Shown here: positions 43,845-53,299 of the stretch, in pieces | Layout: every line of letters begins with the position of its first letter | How positions within the stretch are numbered: position 1 is the first letter of the stretch | Assembly (NCBI GenBank): GCA_021781415.1 | Contig: JAJXWW010000141.1 | Location: forward strand, 1-64,000 | DNA length: 64,000 nucleotides | Source: Planctomycetota bacterium | GTDB taxonomy: Bacteria > Planctomycetota > Planctomycetia > Gemmatales > Gemmataceae | Reading direction: 5' to 3' | Notes under the pieces: generated by a model | Seen by the model: the letters and a program-made list of their open reading frames with translations, nothing else | Told to the model about the DNA's origin: nothing | Databases searched by the model: none | Program-made: the position numbers and the translations under genes

Positions 43845-45467
43845 ATGATCCGCTTCGCATGGACTGCACTCATCTTATGGTTCGCCACCGCGCCCTCGAC
43901 GGCTGCTCCGCCGCAATGGATCGTCGTCACCGCGCCGGCCTTTCGCAAGGCGGTCGAGCCGCTCTGCCAACATCGCAAAAAGCAGGGGTTTCACGTCGTC
44001 GTGGTGCAAACGACCGACGTTCTCCGCGCCGACGATCTCCGCGCCGGGGACGGACGCAAGCTGTGCGAATACGTCCATAAACTTTGTCGCCAATATAAGG
44101 GATCGTCTTCGATCCTTCTCGTCGGAGCAATTGAAGCCGGCCGATTGGCGGACGCGGAGACGAAAGTGCTGCCTCTCTTGAGCGGCACGGTTGGCCGCAT
44201 GAAGGATCAACCCAGCGACTGCGGTTACGGTTGCCTGGAAGGCGGAAAACCGCCTACGATTGCCGTCGGACGCTTTCCAGCTCACAGTGAAGAAGAAGCC
44301 CGCGCCATGACGGCAAAGACGTTGGAATACGAAGACGCAAGGCATCCCGGAGAATGGCGGCGGCGGCTCACGATTCTGGCCGGCGTTCCCGCATACAATC
44401 CCTTCGTCGATCGCCTGGTCGAAAGTTTGGCCATGGCGCGCCTGGCAAGATTGTCGCCGATGTGGTCGGGGCGCGCGATCTACAGTAATCCCCAATCGCG
44501 CTTCACTTTGCCCGATACGCAACTTCACGAACGAGCCGAGCGCTACGTTCGAGACGGTCAAGCCTTCACGCTCTATCTGGGTCATTCCAATCCCGCTGGG
44601 CTGTACGGCGGCGGGGCGCGCTATCTCGATCGAGCCGATTGGTCGCGGCTCAAGATTGAGCGAGGGAAGGGCATCTTTTTCACCTTCGGCTGCAACGGTT
44701 GCCAATTGAAGGGCAACGAGGGTGAGGGCTATGGCGTGGCCGCGATGCGCAACGCCGACGGCCCCGCAGCCGTCGTCGGCTCGCACGGTATCTGCTTTGC
44801 TTCAATGGTACAGCTGGCTGCCGACGGCTTCTTCGAGTCCACTTTGGCAAAGACTCCGCCCGAACGTCTCGGTGACAGCTGGCTGGCAATTCTCAATGGC
44901 CTGGCACGCGGCAAAATCGACGACTTTACTTATCGACTCCTCGATACGGTGGACGGCGACAAAAACATTCCGCAAGCAACGCAACGCCGAGAACACCTGG
45001 AGATGTTCGTACTTTTAGGCGATCCCGCGTTGCGCTTGCCGCGCATGGCTTCGGATTTCGAGCTGATTGTCGAGAAGTCGATCGTCGCGGGAGATAAGCT
45101 CGTCGTTCGTGGAACGGTTCCGCAACGCTTGTCCGAAGCCCGTATTCGATTGACGCTCGAACGAACCGTCGATAGTCTGCCCGACGATCTGGAAACTGTG
45201 CCAAACGCTTCGCGCGGCGATAGCAAAGCGCGGGATCGGATTCTGCTCGCCAACCACGACCGCGCCAATCGCTTCGTCCTGGTCGAGAGAAAAGCCAAGG
45301 TCGAGGGCGGCACGTTCCAAGCGACAATCGACGCGCCAGCAAAACTTCCTTGGTCGCGCCTGCTACTCCGGGTCCACGCCGCCACCGACAGCGAGGAAGG
45401 CACGGTCGTGCAATCGCTCGAGGTGAAATCGAAATCGACCGCGCGGCAACGAGGGAAGCAACCATGA
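43845..45467 (+). CDS. Secreted C25 (gingipain-like) peptidase family protein
   Basis: A 540-residue exported protein with a signal peptide (FAWTALILWFATAPSTA). The mature part matches the C25 layout: WIVVTAPAFRKAVEPLCQHRKKQGF, then SSSILLVGAIEAG, VGRFPAHSEEEARA, a histidine in FTLYLGHSNPAGLYGG and a cysteine in FFTFGCNGCQ, which would form the His/Cys dyad. A C-terminal beta-sandwich follows after VLLGDPALRLP. GGAGG lies nine bases before the ATG at 43845. The last four bases overlap the next gene. Peptidase activity is inferred; some family members lack it. Confidence 0.75.
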   Translation: MIRFAWTALILWFATAPSTAAPPQWIVVTAPAFRKAVEPLCQHRKKQGFHVVVVQTTDVLRADDLRAGDGRKLCEYVHKLCRQYKGSSSILLVGAIEAGRLADAETKVLPLLSGTVGRMKDQPSDCGYGCLEGGKPPTIAVGRFPAHSEEEARAMTAKTLEYEDARHPGEWRRRLTILAGVPAYNPFVDRLVESLAMARLARLSPMWSGRAIYSNPQSRFTLPDTQLHERAERYVRDGQAFTLYLGHSNPAGLYGGGARYLDRADWSRLKIERGKGIFFTFGCNGCQLKGNEGEGYGVAAMRNADGPAAVVGSHGICFASMVQLAADGFFESTLAKTPPERLGDSWLAILNGLARGKIDDFTYRLLDTVDGDKNIPQATQRREHLEMFVLLGDPALRLPRMASDFELIVEKSIVAGDKLVVRGTVPQRLSEARIRLTLERTVDSLPDDLETVPNASRGDSKARDRILLANHDRANRFVLVERKAKVEGGTFQATIDAPAKLPWSRLLLRVHAATDSEEGTVVQSLEVKSKSTARQRGKQP

Positions 45468-45913
45468 GCCTGAGCTATCGAGACGACGGCATCGCGTTTC
45501 TCTACCCCGAAAATTGGCGACTCGACCGCGAAGAGAACGAGGACGGATGGACGGTGATGCTGCAGAGTCCCGGCACGGCGTTTCTTACCCTGACCCTCAG
45601 CCGGGGCGACGCGGATGCCGAAGCGATTTCCGTCGCCGCGCTGGAAGTTCTCCAAACCGAGTATCCCGCGCTCGAAGCGACACCCCAAGCCGAGACAATT
45701 GCCGGCCGCCTAGCCATCGGCCACGACATCGAATTTTTCAGTCTCGACCTCACCAACAGTTGTTGGACGCGCTGTCTTGAAACGGAAGACGGCATACTCC
45801 TGATTCTGTGTCAAAGCAACGACCTGGAATTGACGCAATATGGACCCGTCTTACGCGCTATTTGCACGTCCTTAAAGATCGAAGACGACCACGAGTTTCT
45901 CCCGGAGGATTAG
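45464..45913 (+). CDS. Small cytosolic protein coupled to the C25 gene
   Basis: A 149-residue soluble protein starting MSLSYRDDGIAFLYPENWRL with an ATGA overlap on the preceding gene. The alternation of strands (WTVMLQSPGTAFLTLTLS) and the helix AISVAALEVLQTEYPAL, followed by IGHDIEFFSLDLTNSCWTRCLET, resembles PsbP/Mog1-like or DcrB-type alpha-beta folds. It has no signal peptide, in contrast to its neighbour. Family not certain. Confidence 0.7.
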   Translation: MSLSYRDDGIAFLYPENWRLDREENEDGWTVMLQSPGTAFLTLTLSRGDADAEAISVAALEVLQTEYPALEATPQAETIAGRLAIGHDIEFFSLDLTNSCWTRCLETEDGILLILCQSNDLELTQYGPVLRAICTSLKIEDDHEFLPED

Positions 45914-46269
45914 TTTTGTCCAATCCGCCTCGGTGAGGTTGAGGTTTTTCAAGCCGTTTCGCCCCCCATTCGCTCGGAGGCTGCCTCATACGCTCCCTCT
46001 TCCCGATGAAAGACTGCTGAAATAGTCGGGGGACAAAACAAGCTCAACAATCCACTTCGATTGCAAATGGCATCGACAAGGATGAGTTCGATCGTACGAG
46101 AGCTTCCATGTGTCTAACGGGGGGAGAAAAGAGAATACGAGAGCAGTGCTGTACATTTAGGACATAAGTGATTTGAATAAAATGAAACTATCTTTTGATT
46201 GTCGTCCGCCGTCGGCATCTCCTTTGTACAATCAAAAAGGAGATCAACGCGGTAGAGCGAGAGAGCGCG
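45914..46269. other. Intergenic region before the GTPase gene
   Basis: About 350 bases, AT-richer towards the right (46140-46215). It should carry the promoter of the GTPase gene. I see no terminator hairpin, RNA gene or credible short coding frame. Confidence 0.4.
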
Positions 46270-48771
46270 ATGGAGCAGAAGAGCGTTAACGATTTGAGTA
46301 TCGTTCTGTTCGGGTTGCCGGCGGCGGGGAAGTCGTCGTTGCTCGGCGCGCTGGCGCAGGCGGCGCAGGCGCAGGAACATTTGCTCAACGGCAAACTCAC
46401 CGACGTTTCCCACGGTTTGGACGAACTGCGACGCCGTCTGTACGAAGAAAGCGCGCGGCGCACCGCCGACGAAGTCGTGCCGTATGCGGTCAATTTCGAG
46501 CCGTTTCACCCCGACGAACGGAAAGCAAAAAGCGACGGTCATGTGGGCGCAGTACTCATCGACTGCGATGGCCGCGTCGCCAACGATCTGCTGGTCCGTC
46601 GGCAAGCCATTGCCGACGATAGCCCCGAAGGCACTCTGGCGCGCGAGGTTCTCGACGCCGATACGCTCGTGCTGGTCCTTGATGCCTCCGCGCCACCGGC
46701 TCAGGTCGAGTCGGACTTTGCCGAGTTCGACCGTTTTTTGCGTCAACTCGAGACTCGTCGTGGAGAGCGCGCCGAGGTCGGCGGGCTGCCGGTGTTTCTG
46801 GTGTTGACCAAATGCGATCTGCTGGCGGGAGTCGGCGACACCACTGCCGACTGGATGGAACGCATCGAACAACACAAACGCGATGTCGATGGTCGTTTTC
46901 GCCGCTTTCTGGCGCGGCGCGAAGCGGAATCGGGGCCGTTGCCGTTTGGCCGGCTCGAACTGCACTTGTGGGCGACGGCGGTGAAACGGCCGGCATTGGC
47001 CGGTTCGCCCGCCAAGGAACGCGAGCCGTATGGCGTGGCCGAACTTTTTCGTCAATGCCTCGAGTGTGCCGCCGCCTTTCGGGGAACCAGACGCCGCGCG
47101 GGTCGCCGTCTATTGTGGACGGCCGGCGGCGCGATCGGCCTCGTCGCCGCCATGATCGCTCTCGCCGCAACCTTCACCCTGCGCGGTCTCGATACACCAA
47201 CCAACGCCCTGCGCGAGCGCTTTGCTCTCTTGCGCGATACCGGCGCGGCATCCGAGATGGACCGACTGCGCGCTCCCGTGGGCGAGTTGCGCGAACGTCT
47301 CAAGCAGTGGCGAGAACTGCGCGACGATCCCTCGTTCGACGATCTGTCCGCCGAAGAACGGCAAACGGCGAAGGCCCGCATCGACGAATTGGAGGCGTAT
47401 CTGGGCTACTACGACCGATTATCCCAATCGCCCCGTTCGCGCGACGCTCGGTCCAGGCGGGAGTTGGAGGAGATCGAACGAAATCTCAAAACCGAGTTGT
47501 CGCTGCCGAGTCCAGAATGGAAAAGTACCGAATCGGGCCGAGAGTTCTCCCGGCGGCTGCAAGATGCGGAGGCCCTGACCGCGGCTCTGGATCGCGCCGA
47601 GGGATGGTATCGAGAGAGCGCGGCCAAAGCCGAATCGCTCCGCTCGTTCGTTGGCCAACAGACGGCAGGGATCAACTGGCCGCGCTGGACCGAAGATGCC
47701 GAGAGTCTGTTATCGCCCGATTATCGACCGCCTTTCTCCCGGACGACCCCCGTGGACGGTGCGGCCTCGCCCCTTACCCACGAAGCCACGGTTCTGCGTT
47801 ACGCCGAAGTCGCAACGGCGCGAACCGATTGGGAGAGTAAAAGAATCCGTTTGCAGCATATCGTGGACGTGACGGCCGCCTTGGGATTGGCCAAATCGAC
47901 GGGGAACAAGACGGCACCGCTCGACATCCCGCGCAAATTCACGCTGACTCGAGCGCACCAACTCCGCAACGAGTTGGAACGCATGTATAAGAATTACCAG
48001 AGCGATTTTGTCCTCGACAAGCTGCCCGATGCCATCCGCCCAATCGTGGATCAGGCGGCGCGAACGAGTTACGAACATCTCTTGGAACCGGCTCGCGCCG
48101 TCGTGTTACACCAATTGCAGCGGGCGGGCAGCGGAGCGGAAGAGACACGCGCGCGCTGGCGGGGCGTGCGCGACTGGCTGCGCGACCCAAAGGAATTGGA
48201 GGATTGGCGCGCGTTGGCGCGCGTTTTGATTCGCCTCCAAGATCCGGCAGGCCCCCATGCGCCGGAAGCAGTCGATCCCGTTGTCTCGCTGGCGGTCTTC
48301 CTGGATCGCGCGAGCTTTTCCGTAACCCTTCGCCGGTTGACGTTGGAGATACCGGATAACGTGGGACGCAAACCGGCCGCCGACGCCGCACTGTCGATCT
48401 ACCATCCCGCCTCGGCGGGCGAAGACAAACCCGCGCTCATTTTCAAACCGTTCGGCGAGGGGGAGCGCGATGCTCGGCGGCGCGTGCGAATCTATTCGTT
48501 CCGCCTCGAAGAATCGAAGTCGCTATCCTATCGTCCGGGAGACGCCCTTTGGGCGACGCTACCGCTGCAAGACGAGTGGACGCTCACCTGGGTGCGTTGC
48601 CGCAGTCTGATGTATCAATTCGAGCGCCTGTCCCGTCCCCCGCGCCTGCACAAGAACGCGGAGCCGTCCTCGCGTGGGAAGTTGGAACAAGAGGTCCGTC
48701 TCTCGTTTCTTCCCCCCGACGACATCCCGCGCGTGCCGGATCTCATGCCGGTAGTGTTGTTGACCCCGTGA
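46270..48771 (+). CDS. Large GTPase-domain membrane protein (IcmF/TssM-like layout)
   Basis: An 833-residue protein with an N-terminal P-loop GTPase domain: G1 FGLPAAGKSSLL, G3-like VLIDCDGR and G4 LVLTKCDLL. One transmembrane helix follows (about 283-305, LLWTAGGAIGLVAAMIALAATF), then a long helical, charged region and a beta-rich C-terminus. The order GTPase-TM-helical extension recalls IcmF/TssM, but no other type VI genes are nearby and only one membrane helix is evident. The ATG at 46270 is the first in-frame one after a weak purine-rich GAGAG; a TTG at 46195 would add 25 basic residues. Function unknown. Confidence 0.7.
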   Translation: MEQKSVNDLSIVLFGLPAAGKSSLLGALAQAAQAQEHLLNGKLTDVSHGLDELRRRLYEESARRTADEVVPYAVNFEPFHPDERKAKSDGHVGAVLIDCDGRVANDLLVRRQAIADDSPEGTLAREVLDADTLVLVLDASAPPAQVESDFAEFDRFLRQLETRRGERAEVGGLPVFLVLTKCDLLAGVGDTTADWMERIEQHKRDVDGRFRRFLARREAESGPLPFGRLELHLWATAVKRPALAGSPAKEREPYGVAELFRQCLECAAAFRGTRRRAGRRLLWTAGGAIGLVAAMIALAATFTLRGLDTPTNALRERFALLRDTGAASEMDRLRAPVGELRERLKQWRELRDDPSFDDLSAEERQTAKARIDELEAYLGYYDRLSQSPRSRDARSRRELEEIERNLKTELSLPSPEWKSTESGREFSRRLQDAEALTAALDRAEGWYRESAAKAESLRSFVGQQTAGINWPRWTEDAESLLSPDYRPPFSRTTPVDGAASPLTHEATVLRYAEVATARTDWESKRIRLQHIVDVTAALGLAKSTGNKTAPLDIPRKFTLTRAHQLRNELERMYKNYQSDFVLDKLPDAIRPIVDQAARTSYEHLLEPARAVVLHQLQRAGSGAEETRARWRGVRDWLRDPKELEDWRALARVLIRLQDPAGPHAPEAVDPVVSLAVFLDRASFSVTLRRLTLEIPDNVGRKPAADAALSIYHPASAGEDKPALIFKPFGEGERDARRRVRIYSFRLEESKSLSYRPGDALWATLPLQDEWTLTWVRCRSLMYQFERLSRPPRLHKNAEPSSRGKLEQEVRLSFLPPDDIPRVPDLMPVVLLTP

Positions 48772-49061
48772 TGACACGGCCGGCGCGCGTGGATAATCGT
48801 CCAAACTCGGCGACGCGATGCTGTTTTCATCGACGGCCCCGAATGGAAAAGGAATGAACAAGCCTCGACACCCCGCGATCCTTCGCTCTATACTAAATAG
48901 CCATGAGTGCCTTCCTCCCGTATCTCTTCGCCGCGCGCAACGAGGCTGGACTGTGGACGGAGAGTAATTTACCGAGACATCCGAGCGTCGTGCCATTGGG
49001 AAGAGCAAAAGGGATTGTTTCCTCATGCCGTGAAGTGCCAACTATTCAAAGGCGATTACAA

Positions 49062-50084
49062 ATGCTTCGATTCACACTTTTCGTTGTGTCGTTGTTCGCG
49101 GCGTCGATGGCGACTCTTTCGGCACAAGCCGCCGACAAAAAGGACAAAAGCGCTCCCGAAGAAGTTAAAATGAACGAGCGTGCCCGCAAGGCCACGGCCA
49201 AGGCGCTCGAATGGTTGGCGGCGCGGCAGAACTCCGACGGTAGCTGGAGCGAAGGGCCCTATCCGCACAACACGGCCATCACGGCGTTCGCCCTGTTGGC
49301 TTTTCTGTCGCAGGGACATCTGCCCGGCGAGGGAACCTATGGGCCGGAGGTGGCCAAAGGGAGTCGATTCCTGTTGGCCTCGGCGCGCGAGGACGGTTAT
49401 CTGATCGGCGCGCGCGGCGGCAATATGTATTGTCACGCCATGGCCACGCTCGCCCTCGCCGAGTTGTGGGGCATGACCGGCGACAAGGAGATCAAGCCCG
49501 TGTTGACGAAAGCGGTCAATCTCATCGTCGGCAGTCAAAACTTCGAGGGCGGTTGGCGCTACGAGCCGAGACCAACCGGAGCGGATATATCCGTTACCAT
49601 CATGCAAGTGATGGCGCTGCGCGCCGCCAAGAATAGCGGGCTGCACGTCAAAGACGAGACCATGCGTCGCGCCATTGCCTACATCAACCGCTGCTACAAC
49701 AAACGCCTGGGCGGCTTCGCGTACATGCCCGGTCAACCTCCTGGATTCGCACGCACCGCCGCCGGCGTCTGCGTTCTCCAACTGACTGGCGAATACAAGG
49801 CGGCGGAAATCCCCAAAGCCATCGAGTTTATGAAGCGGCACGCCAGCGAACACCAACATTTTTGGTACGGCCATTACTATGCCTCACACGCCATGCACCA
49901 AGTCGGCGGCAAGGAGTGGGAAGAGTGGTACGGTCGGATCTGCGATACCTTTTTGCCCTGGCAGAGCGACGACGGCAGCTGGTCGCGCCGAGATCGCTTT
50001 GAAGTTGGCCCCGTCTATCAAACCTCCATCGCGGTTATTATTCTCTCGGTGCCGATGAATTACATGCCCATCTTTCAGCGATGA
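49062..50084 (+). CDS. Secreted alpha/alpha-toroid (prenyltransferase/squalene cyclase repeat) protein
   Basis: A 340-residue exported protein with a signal peptide (LFVVSLFAASMATLSAQA). The mature part has repeated toroid units with QW-like signatures: ALEWLAARQNSDGSWSE, GSQNFEGGWRYEP and FLPWQSDDGSWSRRD, each followed by helices with TAITAFALLAF, ATLALAEL and AAGVCVLQL. This is the fold of squalene-hopene cyclases and protein prenyltransferases, but the DXDD acid motif of cyclases is not present, so it is probably a binding or scaffolding protein. The upstream in-frame region to 48903 lacks a signal; the ATG at 49062 begins it. It precedes ispG on the same strand by 124 bases. Confidence 0.8.
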   Translation: MLRFTLFVVSLFAASMATLSAQAADKKDKSAPEEVKMNERARKATAKALEWLAARQNSDGSWSEGPYPHNTAITAFALLAFLSQGHLPGEGTYGPEVAKGSRFLLASAREDGYLIGARGGNMYCHAMATLALAELWGMTGDKEIKPVLTKAVNLIVGSQNFEGGWRYEPRPTGADISVTIMQVMALRAAKNSGLHVKDETMRRAIAYINRCYNKRLGGFAYMPGQPPGFARTAAGVCVLQLTGEYKAAEIPKAIEFMKRHASEHQHFWYGHYYASHAMHQVGGKEWEEWYGRICDTFLPWQSDDGSWSRRDRFEVGPVYQTSIAVIILSVPMNYMPIFQR

Positions 50085-50208
50085 CTTCGACCGACGGAGC
50101 CGCATCGTTCGACTTGACTCAACGCGGTTCATCGAACTACGATAAGGCGGTAAGGATGCAAGCCGAGCGAACGATTTGCGCGGCCGATCTTCAGGGGAAT
50201 CCGAAACG

Positions 50209-51363
50209 ATGATGTATCAACGTCCCTTCACGCGCCATAAAACCCGCGAAGTTCGAGTCGGCGACACGATCGTCGGCGGCGACAACCCCATCTGGGTGCA
50301 GTCGATGACCGTGCCGGACACACATCTCGTCGACGAGGTCGTGGCCCAGATTCATCGCCTCGAGGAAGCCGGCTGCGAACTGGTGCGCGTCACCGTGCCC
50401 AAGGCCGAAGATGCCGCCGCTCTCGCCGCGATCAAGAAACGCATTCGCATTCCGCTGATTTGCGACATTCACTTCGACTACAAAATGGCCCTGGCCGCGC
50501 TCGATCACCCCATCGACAAGATTCGCATCAACCCCGGCAACATCGGCGGCTACGACCGCTATCGCCAAGTCATTCGCAAGGCCAAGGACAAGGGCATTCC
50601 CATGCGCATCGGCGTCAATGCCGGCAGCCTGGAGCGCGAGATGGCCATGAAATACGGCTTCCCGTGCCCTCCGGCGATGGTCGATAGCGCCCTGCGCTAC
50701 ATCGAAATTGCCGAGGCGGAGGGGTATCACGATCTTATCGTATCGCTAAAGTCCAGCGATGTCCTCACCGCCGTCGAAGCCTATCGGCTCTACGCCAAGC
50801 AGGCGAACTATCCGACGCACATCGGTATCACCGAGGCCGGCAAAGCGCCCTACGCCGTCACGAAGTCGGCGTGCGGCTTGGCCCCGATTCTGCTCGACGG
50901 CATCGGTGACACCATCCGCATCAGTCTGCTCGGCGATCCGGTGCCGGAGATCGCGGCGGCCTTCGACATTCTACAAGCGACGCAGCGGCGCGTGCGCAAA
51001 CCGGAGTTGATCGCTTGCCCGACGTGCGGTCGATTGGAGATCGACCTCGAAGGCATCATCGCCCAAGTCGAGACGCGCTTGGCCGGACGCAAAACGCCGG
51101 TAAAGATCAGCATTCTCGGCTGCATCGTCAACGGGCCCGGCGAGGCGCGCGAGGCCGATCTCGGCATCGCCGCCGGCAAAGGCAAGGGCGTCATCTTCAA
51201 ACGCGGCGAGATGATTCGCCACGTTCTGGAAAGCGAAATGGTCGATGCCCTGATGGAAGAAATCGACAAGTGGGAACAAGAGGAAGCGGAAAAGGGAACC
51301 CTGCCGCGCGAGAAGCGGATCGACTCCAAAGACGGCCGCGTCCGCCTGCCGGTGCTGGCGTGA
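50209..51363 (+). CDS. ispG: 4-hydroxy-3-methylbut-2-enyl diphosphate synthase
   Basis: A 384-residue iron-sulfur enzyme of the MEP isoprenoid pathway. The TIM barrel opens with VWV-like NPIWVQSMTVPDTH, LVRVTVPKAEDA, IPLICDIHFDYKMAL and KIRINPGNIG. The 4Fe-4S domain has CPTCGR and ILGCIVNGPGEA, giving the three cysteine ligands and the glutamate. AGGGGA precedes the ATG at 50209; a second ATG directly follows it. The short C-terminal tail is lysine/glutamate-rich. It provides isoprenoid units and shows that the MEP route is used. Confidence 0.96.
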   Translation: MMYQRPFTRHKTREVRVGDTIVGGDNPIWVQSMTVPDTHLVDEVVAQIHRLEEAGCELVRVTVPKAEDAAALAAIKKRIRIPLICDIHFDYKMALAALDHPIDKIRINPGNIGGYDRYRQVIRKAKDKGIPMRIGVNAGSLEREMAMKYGFPCPPAMVDSALRYIEIAEAEGYHDLIVSLKSSDVLTAVEAYRLYAKQANYPTHIGITEAGKAPYAVTKSACGLAPILLDGIGDTIRISLLGDPVPEIAAAFDILQATQRRVRKPELIACPTCGRLEIDLEGIIAQVETRLAGRKTPVKISILGCIVNGPGEAREADLGIAAGKGKGVIFKRGEMIRHVLESEMVDALMEEIDKWEQEEAEKGTLPREKRIDSKDGRVRLPVLA

Positions 51364-51411
51364 TCGGTGGAGAAACGATTCCCCTTGCTTGCGCGGCGGG
51401 CTGGTAACGAT

Positions 51412-53049
51412 TCATGCGCGCGAAAAGTGCAGCTGGATGCCGCCGACCAAGAGCGCCGCGAACCAGCAGCATCCGAGCAGGGTAAGTCCATACGTCACGC
51501 CGAACGGCAAACACACCATGACGACGGCCAGAACGAAGAACATCGCCGCCCAGGCGTAAAACCAGCCCCAGATGCTTGCCCCTAGGGTCGCGAACCCCAT
51601 GCCGCTGAGTACCGCCAAGATTGGTGCCAAGGGCAGAGGCGCGGGAAGAAAACAGTTGACGATCAAGAGCGAGAGAAAACCTCCGTAATAGGCGGGAACC
51701 AGGTTCCACACCTGCCTCTCCACGGCCGTCAGGCCGCGCTCCTTGACGGGTCGAAGGCGCACGGCCAAATACAACATGATGGCGATTTGGACGAGCTTCG
51801 TGGCCAGAATGGCCCACCAACAATGCACGGGATCGAGCGTCAATTCCCAGATGTTGGCCACGACGCATCCCAGCAAGATGGTCGATCCGACGGCCAGCAA
51901 CAGGCGCGGCCAACCGTCCGAAAGGATGTCGCGATGCCGACGGCGCAGCCCGTGTTGGAGGCGCTTGAACCAAGTGAGCCGCTTGGCCGACACCGCCTCG
52001 CCGCGCAGGAACGCTCGGAGGTCGGCGGCGAGGTCGGCGGCATGGGCGTAGCGGTCTTCGGGCCGCTTGGCCAAGGCTTTCAAACAAACCGCTTCCAGAT
52101 CGCGCGGCACGGAAGGGTTGTACGAACGCGGCGAAGGCGGGCTGTCCTCGACGACCTGCGCCGGCAGCGCGTGCGCCGGTCCCTCAAACGGCAGCCTCCC
52201 CGTCAACAACTCGTAGAGGACCACGCCAAGCGAATAGAGGTCGCTCCGTCCGTCGGCGCTGTGGCTGCGGCCGGCCGCCTGCTCCGGTGCCATGTAGGGC
52301 AGCGAGCCGAGAATGCGCCCGTCCGAGGTTTCCGCTCCACCCGACTCGAAATTTGAATCCAATCTGGCGAGTCCGAAATCGAGCAGATGGGGTCGGCCCT
52401 CGGCGTCGATGAGCAGGTTCCCCGGTTTCAAATCGCGGTGAAAAACGCCCTGACGATGTGCGTGGTCCAGCACTTCCGCCATGCGCGCGACAAGTTCGAC
52501 CTTCTCGGAGACGCTGTCTCCGGCTTGGCGACACCACAGGCGCGGATCGACGCCGTCGATGTATTCCGTCACCAAGTAATAGGGCGGTCCCGAACGGCTG
52601 TAATCGAAGAGCTTCACGATCCCTTGATGAGTAAATCGGGCGATGGCGCAGGCTTCGCGCTGAAAACGGCGGACGACTTCGGGTTGCTCGAGCCGCCCGG
52701 CGTGCAATACCTTGACGGCCACCCGACGTTTGAGGTCCGGGTCGAAAGCGAGATAGACGACGCCGAAGCTGCCCTGACCCAATTCGCGCTCAATCCGATA
52801 GGGACCGATCTGTTGCGGCAGTCCGAGCGTCATCGCACAAGACGTTCCCTCGGCGACGGTGGGCGGTTCGGGGAACAGCCGTGCCAAGGCCGCCAACGCG
52901 CCTTCGAGCTGCGGATGTTGGGCCACCAAAGCGGCGCGGTTGACGGGCTGCCCCGATTGCAGTGCGTCGAGCGCGGCATCGAGCGCAGCCGCCGCTCCCG
53001 GTTCCAGCGTGGAATGGTGCGGTCCAGAGCTAGAAGATTCGTTCGTCAT
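51412..53049 (-). CDS. PknB-type Ser/Thr kinase with six C-terminal membrane helices
   Basis: A 545-residue kinase. A short N-terminal helical region with an Ala-rich stretch precedes the catalytic domain: LGQGSFGVVY, VAVKVL, FHRDLKPGN, LDFGLAR, APEQ and the DLYSLGVVLYELLTG block. After about residue 355 come six hydrophobic helices (from LLLAVGSTILLGCVVANIW to LTLLGCCWFAALLVGGIQL). The membrane part resembles no transporter that I know and may sense the membrane. All kinase motifs are intact. Convergent with ispG (48 bases between stops). Confidence 0.93.
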   Translation of the reverse strand: MTNESSSSGPHHSTLEPGAAAALDAALDALQSGQPVNRAALVAQHPQLEGALAALARLFPEPPTVAEGTSCAMTLGLPQQIGPYRIERELGQGSFGVVYLAFDPDLKRRVAVKVLHAGRLEQPEVVRRFQREACAIARFTHQGIVKLFDYSRSGPPYYLVTEYIDGVDPRLWCRQAGDSVSEKVELVARMAEVLDHAHRQGVFHRDLKPGNLLIDAEGRPHLLDFGLARLDSNFESGGAETSDGRILGSLPYMAPEQAAGRSHSADGRSDLYSLGVVLYELLTGRLPFEGPAHALPAQVVEDSPPSPRSYNPSVPRDLEAVCLKALAKRPEDRYAHAADLAADLRAFLRGEAVSAKRLTWFKRLQHGLRRRHRDILSDGWPRLLLAVGSTILLGCVVANIWELTLDPVHCWWAILATKLVQIAIMLYLAVRLRPVKERGLTAVERQVWNLVPAYYGGFLSLLIVNCFLPAPLPLAPILAVLSGMGFATLGASIWGWFYAWAAMFFVLAVVMVCLPFGVTYGLTLLGCCWFAALLVGGIQLHFSRA

Positions 53050-53299
53050 GGGCTAATATCCCCTTTCGGAGAGAAATCGAAACGAGAGTGTTTATAAGAT
53101 AACACCGATGCCCGCTCTCCGAAAGCCGTTCGCCCTAAAGCCGAGACATATTCTCTAAAGCCAATCCGAGAAATCCCCTCTTCTTCGGTGTTCGGGTGTG
53201 CAGAGTTGAGTGAGGAGAAATTGCTCTGGCTCCCGATTGCGCCTTTCGGTATAGGCCGATGTCCGTATCGGAATGGGCTTGGAACTGGGAGGGAGCGTG

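Noticed and set aside
49062-50084. Hopanoid cyclase next to ispG
   Set aside because: The protein has a signal peptide, is half the length of squalene-hopene cyclase and lacks the DXDD motif; only the toroid fold is shared.
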